Positions 6,116-8,623 of a stretch of DNA of 8,623 bases are shown in pieces. Under the pieces are notes generated by a model that saw only the letters and a list, made by a program, of their open reading frames with translations, did not search any database and was not told the origin of the DNA. The DNA comes from Pseudomonas sp. (GTDB taxonomy: Bacteria > Pseudomonadota > Gammaproteobacteria > Pseudomonadales > Pseudomonadaceae), in NCBI GenBank assembly GCA_003527165.1, contig DPSI01000399.1, positions 1 to 8,623 on the forward strand, in the 5' to 3' direction. The position numbers and the translations under genes were made by a program. Numbering within the stretch: the stretch's first letter is position 1; every line of letters starts with the position of its first letter.

Positions 6116-7369
6116 ATGTACGCATCCGTTCACCTGCTGTCTGCCAGTCGCCAGAATCTTCGTCTGCTCACCCTGATCCGCGTCCTCGTGCTGGCTGCTC
6201 AGGCGGGCGCGGTAGGGCTCGCCTATGCCACCCAATTGTTCGGCCTGCCATGGTTTCATCTGGGCATCACGCTGGCCATCTCGGCGCTGATCTGCCTGGG
6301 CACGGCGCTGCGCCTGCGTGGGCCCTGGCCGGTGACCGAGCTCGAGTACGCTGTGCATCTGGCCACCGATCTGCTGATACACAGCGCGCTGCTGTATTAC
6401 TCGGGTGGCTCGACCAATCCGTTCGTTTCCTATTACCTGGTGCCGCTCACCATCGCCGCGGCGACATTGCCTTGGCTGTATTCCGTGGTGTTGTCCGGTC
6501 TGGCGCTGGTGGGCTATACCTTGATGCTGGTGTGGTACGACCCGGTCATCGCCCCGCCGGTCGATCGCACCACGCTGCTGGTCTACGGGATGTGGCTGAG
6601 TTTTGCCCTGGCGGCGGCGTTGATCACCTTCTTCGTTGCGCGTATGGCCGAGCAGTTGCGACGCCAGGAACAGCTCCAGGCCCAGCGCCGTGAAGAAAGC
6701 ATGCGTGACCAGCAGTTATTGGCCGTGGCGACGCAGGCTGCCGGCGCCGCGCATGAACTGGGAACACCCTTGGCGACCATGAGTGTGCTACTCAAAGAGC
6801 TGCGTCAGGAATATCAGCAACCTCAGTTGAATGAAGACCTGGCACTGCTTCAATCACAGGTTCAGCTGTGCAAGGAAAGCCTGCGTCAGCTGGTGCGTGC
6901 CGCAGAGGCGGACCGTCGGCAGGCTGTCGTTGAACAGACCGCGCGTGAATGGGTCGAGTCGGTGCTGCAGCGCTGGCACCTGATGCATCCGGAGGCAACC
7001 TATCGCTTCCAGTGTCTGGGCAAGGGCACGCCGCCGCGCCTGATGCCGCCGGCGGACCTGGGCCAATCGCTGCTCAACTTGCTGAACAACGCCACCGATG
7101 CCAACCCGGACAATCTCGATATTCGTCTGGACTGGGACGCGCAGTGGATCAAGCTGACCATTCGAGACCACGGCGCTGGCGTACCGTTGGCTATTGCCGA
7201 ACAGATTGGCAGACCCTTCATTACGACCAAGGGCAAGGGGTTCGGTCTCGGCCTGTTTCTGAGCCAGGCCAGCGTTACCCGCGCCGGCGGCACGGTGAAG
7301 CTTTACAATCACGAAGACGGTGGCACCCTGACCGAGCTGCGCCTGCCGCATGGCTCGCTGCGGGCCTGA
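6116..7369 (+). CDS. roxS: RoxS redox-sensing histidine kinase (RegB/PrrB family)
   Basis: A 417-residue membrane sensor kinase that would phosphorylate RoxR in response to respiratory redox state. Six hydrophobic helices span about 17-175. Between helices 3 and 4 lies GGSTNPF (97-103), the family's GGxxNPF loop implicated in quinone sensing. The H-box AAHELGTPLATM has His213 as the phosphorylated residue. Cys252 (QLCKESL) matches in position the redox-active cysteine of RegB. The ATP domain is complete: N-box NLLNNATDA (321-329), G1 DHGAG (351-355), F-box PFITTK (367-372), G2 GFGLGL (375-380). The start at 6116 has GGAG 5 nt upstream and lies behind a good -10; an in-frame ATG at 6044 precedes the promoter and is rejected. 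The roxR gene follows by 33 bp. In other pseudomonads RoxSR controls terminal oxidases such as the cyanide-insensitive oxidase; targets here are not visible. Confidence 0.94.
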   Translation: MYASVHLLSASRQNLRLLTLIRVLVLAAQAGAVGLAYATQLFGLPWFHLGITLAISALICLGTALRLRGPWPVTELEYAVHLATDLLIHSALLYYSGGSTNPFVSYYLVPLTIAAATLPWLYSVVLSGLALVGYTLMLVWYDPVIAPPVDRTTLLVYGMWLSFALAAALITFFVARMAEQLRRQEQLQAQRREESMRDQQLLAVATQAAGAAHELGTPLATMSVLLKELRQEYQQPQLNEDLALLQSQVQLCKESLRQLVRAAEADRRQAVVEQTAREWVESVLQRWHLMHPEATYRFQCLGKGTPPRLMPPADLGQSLLNLLNNATDANPDNLDIRLDWDAQWIKLTIRDHGAGVPLAIAEQIGRPFITTKGKGFGLGLFLSQASVTRAGGTVKLYNHEDGGTLTELRLPHGSLRA

Positions 7370-7402
7370 ACCTGACGTGACCATAATGCGAGGAATGCAA
7401 AC

Positions 7403-7963
7403 ATGACCGAAGAGTTGCAGCACGAAGGCGAAGAACAGCCTCATCTGCTGCTGGTGGATGACGATCCGACATTTACTCGGGTCATGGCACGAGCCATGAG
7501 CCGCCGGGGTTTACAGGTCAGCATCGCTGGATCGGCCGAAGAAGGCCTGGAGTTGGCGAAGCAGGAACTGCCCGACTACGCCGTGCTGGACCTGAAGATG
7601 GAGGGCGACTCCGGACTGGTCCTGCTGCCCAAACTGCTCGAGCTGGATCCGGAGATGAAGGTGCTGATTCTCACTGGCTATTCGAGTATTGCGACCGCCG
7701 TCGAGGCCATCAAACGGGGCGCCTGCAACTACCTGTGCAAACCCGCCGACGCTGACGATGTGCTTGCTGCGCTGCTTTCCAAGCATGCCGACCTGGATAC
7801 GCTGGTGCCGGAAAACCCCATGTCGGTCGATCGCCTGCAATGGGAGCACATCCAGCGTGTGCTCGCCGAGCATGACGGCAATATCTCCGCCACCGCGCGT
7901 GCGCTGGGGATGCACCGTCGGACTTTGCAGCGCAAACTGCAGAAACGTCCGGTGAGGCGGTAG
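7403..7963 (+). CDS. roxR: RoxR response regulator (RegA/PrrA/ActR family)
   Basis: A 186-residue DNA-binding response regulator, the cognate partner of RoxS. The receiver domain (about 14-130) has the acidic pocket Asp19-Asp20-Asp21, phosphoacceptor Asp63 (VLDLKMEGDSG; the same number as in RegA), Thr91 (LTGYSS) and Lys113 (CKPAD). A short linker with PENPMS leads to the RegA-type signature RLQWEHIQRVL, then a Fis-like helix-turn-helix (about 158-181) with GMHRRTLQRKLQKR, diagnostic of this family. Size is normal. GAGGAA sits 7 nt before the ATG. It shares the roxS transcript. It would act in the cytoplasm as a transcriptional activator or repressor of respiratory and redox-balance genes, and possibly of its own operon through the GCGNC-type motif upstream of roxS. 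Confidence 0.95.
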   Translation: MTEELQHEGEEQPHLLLVDDDPTFTRVMARAMSRRGLQVSIAGSAEEGLELAKQELPDYAVLDLKMEGDSGLVLLPKLLELDPEMKVLILTGYSSIATAVEAIKRGACNYLCKPADADDVLAALLSKHADLDTLVPENPMSVDRLQWEHIQRVLAEHDGNISATARALGMHRRTLQRKLQKRPVRR

Positions 7964-7972
7964 AAAAGCAGC

Positions 7973-7997
7973 CTTGAGCTTGAAGCTTGAAGCTTGA
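7973..7997. repeat. AGCTTGA heptamer tandem array
   Basis: Three exact copies of AGCTTGA (7977-7983, 7984-7990, 7991-7997) follow a partial unit CTTG (7973-7976), 9 bp after the roxR stop. Each junction contains the palindrome GAAGCTTGAAG-like core, so the array can fold on itself or pair with the inverted TCAAGCT at 8049-8055. Confidence 0.85.
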
Positions 7998-8045
7998 GTG
8001 CAAGCGAGCCGGCGGGGTCTCATCCTGCCATCTAAAGAGAAGACG

Positions 8046-8080
8046 GCCTCAAGCTGGAAGAAGCTCGACGGGCTTGAGGC
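8046..8080. repeat. Inverted repeat GCCTCAAGC/GCTTGAGGC
   Basis: A perfect 9-bp inverted repeat (8046-8054 and 8072-8080) encloses 17 nt that include GGAAG and AAGCT pieces in the orientation opposite to the flanking heptamer arrays. It may act as a roxR 3'-end hairpin, but no U-tract follows. Confidence 0.7.
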
Positions 8081-8093
8081 AGTCCATACTTCT

Positions 8094-8139
8094 AGCTTCC
8101 AGCTTCCAGCTTCCAGCTTCCAGCTTCCAGCCCGGAAGC
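8094..8139. repeat. AGCTTCC heptamer tandem array with terminal hairpin
   Basis: Five exact head-to-tail copies of AGCTTCC occupy 8094-8128, followed by AGCCC and GGAAGC (8134-8139), which pairs with the last GCTTCC (8123-8128) to make a 6-bp stem. The unit differs from the upstream array only in its last two bases (GA versus CC). Head-to-tail copies this exact are prone to slippage, so copy number probably varies between strains. Confidence 0.88.
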
Positions 8140-8178
8140 GATTACCATAGACGGCCTTTTTCGTCCTCGAGTCCATCC

Positions 8179-8623
8179 ATGCTTTCCGTCGCCGTCCAGA
8201 CCCTGGGCATTACCGCCCCGGTGTTCGTCATGCTGTTTATCGGTGTAGCGCTCAAGCGTTTGGGCTGGATCGATGCTGCCTTTATCCAGACCGCCTCGGC
8301 TCTGGTATTCAAAGCCACGATGCCGACGCTGTTGTTCCTCTCGATCATCCGGGCCGATCTGGACGCAGCGTTGCAGCCTGCCCTGTTGAGCTACTACGTC
8401 GTTGCCACCGTGACGACTTTCTTTCTGGCCTGGGTCTGGGCGCTGTGGCGCTGCCCGCAGGTGGATCGTGGCGTCTACGTTCAGGGCGCGTTTCGTGGCA
8501 ACAACGGCATCGTTGGCCTGGCGTTAGCGACCAGCCTCTACGGTGACTACGGGCTGTCCCTGGGCGGAATTCTGGCGGGCGTGGTGATACTCGTCTACAA
8601 CAGCCTGTCAGCATTGATTCTGG
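8179..8623 (+). CDS. AEC-family (auxin efflux carrier-like) permease, N-terminal part
   Basis: The first 148 codons of a membrane transporter that runs off the window end. The translation begins MLSVAVQTLGITAPVFVM and shows hydrophobic helices at about 11-30, 40-57, 70-90, 112-124 and 127-147. Family landmarks are the first-helix/loop stretch FIGVALKRLGWID, TMPTLLFLSII in helix 2, and GAFRGNNGIVGLAL, the conserved RGN-G motif of bacterial AEC permeases. Members export or import small organic acids or similar solutes; the substrate cannot be told. The ATG at 8179 is the only plausible start, but no clear Shine-Dalgarno precedes it (TCGAGTCCATCC). A possible -10 TACCAT sits at 8143-8148, directly after the heptamer array. 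Both are weak. It is probably transcribed separately from roxSR. Confidence 0.88.
   Translation, partial: MLSVAVQTLGITAPVFVMLFIGVALKRLGWIDAAFIQTASALVFKATMPTLLFLSIIRADLDAALQPALLSYYVVATVTTFFLAWVWALWRCPQVDRGVYVQGAFRGNNGIVGLALATSLYGDYGLSLGGILAGVVILVYNSLSALIL

Noticed and set aside
7973..8139. Repeat region as a CRISPR array
   Set aside because: Units are 7 bp, directly adjacent and without spacers; no cas genes are nearby.
7511..8176. 221-codon minus-strand frame with repeated KLEAGSW
   Set aside because: The repeated peptide is just the AGCTTCC array read in frame; the remainder is antisense to roxR.

Overview
The window looks like chromosomal DNA of a Pseudomonas-type gammaproteobacterium, most likely the P. 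stutzeri (Stutzerimonas) group. This rests on the high-GC coding style, a RegB/RegA-family pair of the Pseudomonas RoxS/RoxR type, a PepSY/DUF2271/DUF4198/flavoprotein iron-uptake cassette, and AGCTT-based heptamer repeats between genes. The genus call is inference from gene content; no search was run.

Left part (1-5271): the window opens inside a TonB-dependent siderophore receptor (+ strand) that ends at a strong intrinsic terminator. Convergent to it is a four-gene minus-strand operon. In transcription order it encodes a small PepSY-type three-helix membrane protein, a secreted DUF2271 protein, a secreted DUF4198 protein and a membrane-anchored sulfite-reductase-type flavoprotein. I read this as an electron chain: NADPH to FAD/FMN flavoprotein, to the His-containing membrane protein, to the periplasm. 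There it would reduce ferric siderophore or another metal complex brought in by the neighbouring receptor, with the two secreted proteins assisting. The chain is inferred from domains and order.

Middle (5272-7963): a secreted SIMPL-domain (DUF541) protein is transcribed divergently from roxS-roxR. These two genes form a redox-responsive histidine kinase/response regulator pair with all catalytic boxes intact, including the GGxxNPF quinone loop and the cysteine after the H-box. The divergent promoter region holds a 12-bp inverted repeat and a GCGNC-N5-GNCGC motif resembling RegA/PrrA-family binding sites, which suggests autoregulation or co-regulation.

Right part (7964-8623): a 215-bp intergenic stretch is built of heptamer tandem repeats (AGCTTGA, AGCTTCC) and inverted copies. 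It is followed by the 5' end of an AEC-family (auxin efflux carrier-like) permease that runs off the window.

No tRNA, rRNA, CRISPR array, insertion sequence or phage gene was seen. The most interesting element is the split flavoprotein/PepSY metal-reductase operon with its two poorly characterised periplasmic partners. It is a known gene neighbourhood type with incompletely described function, not an obviously new system.
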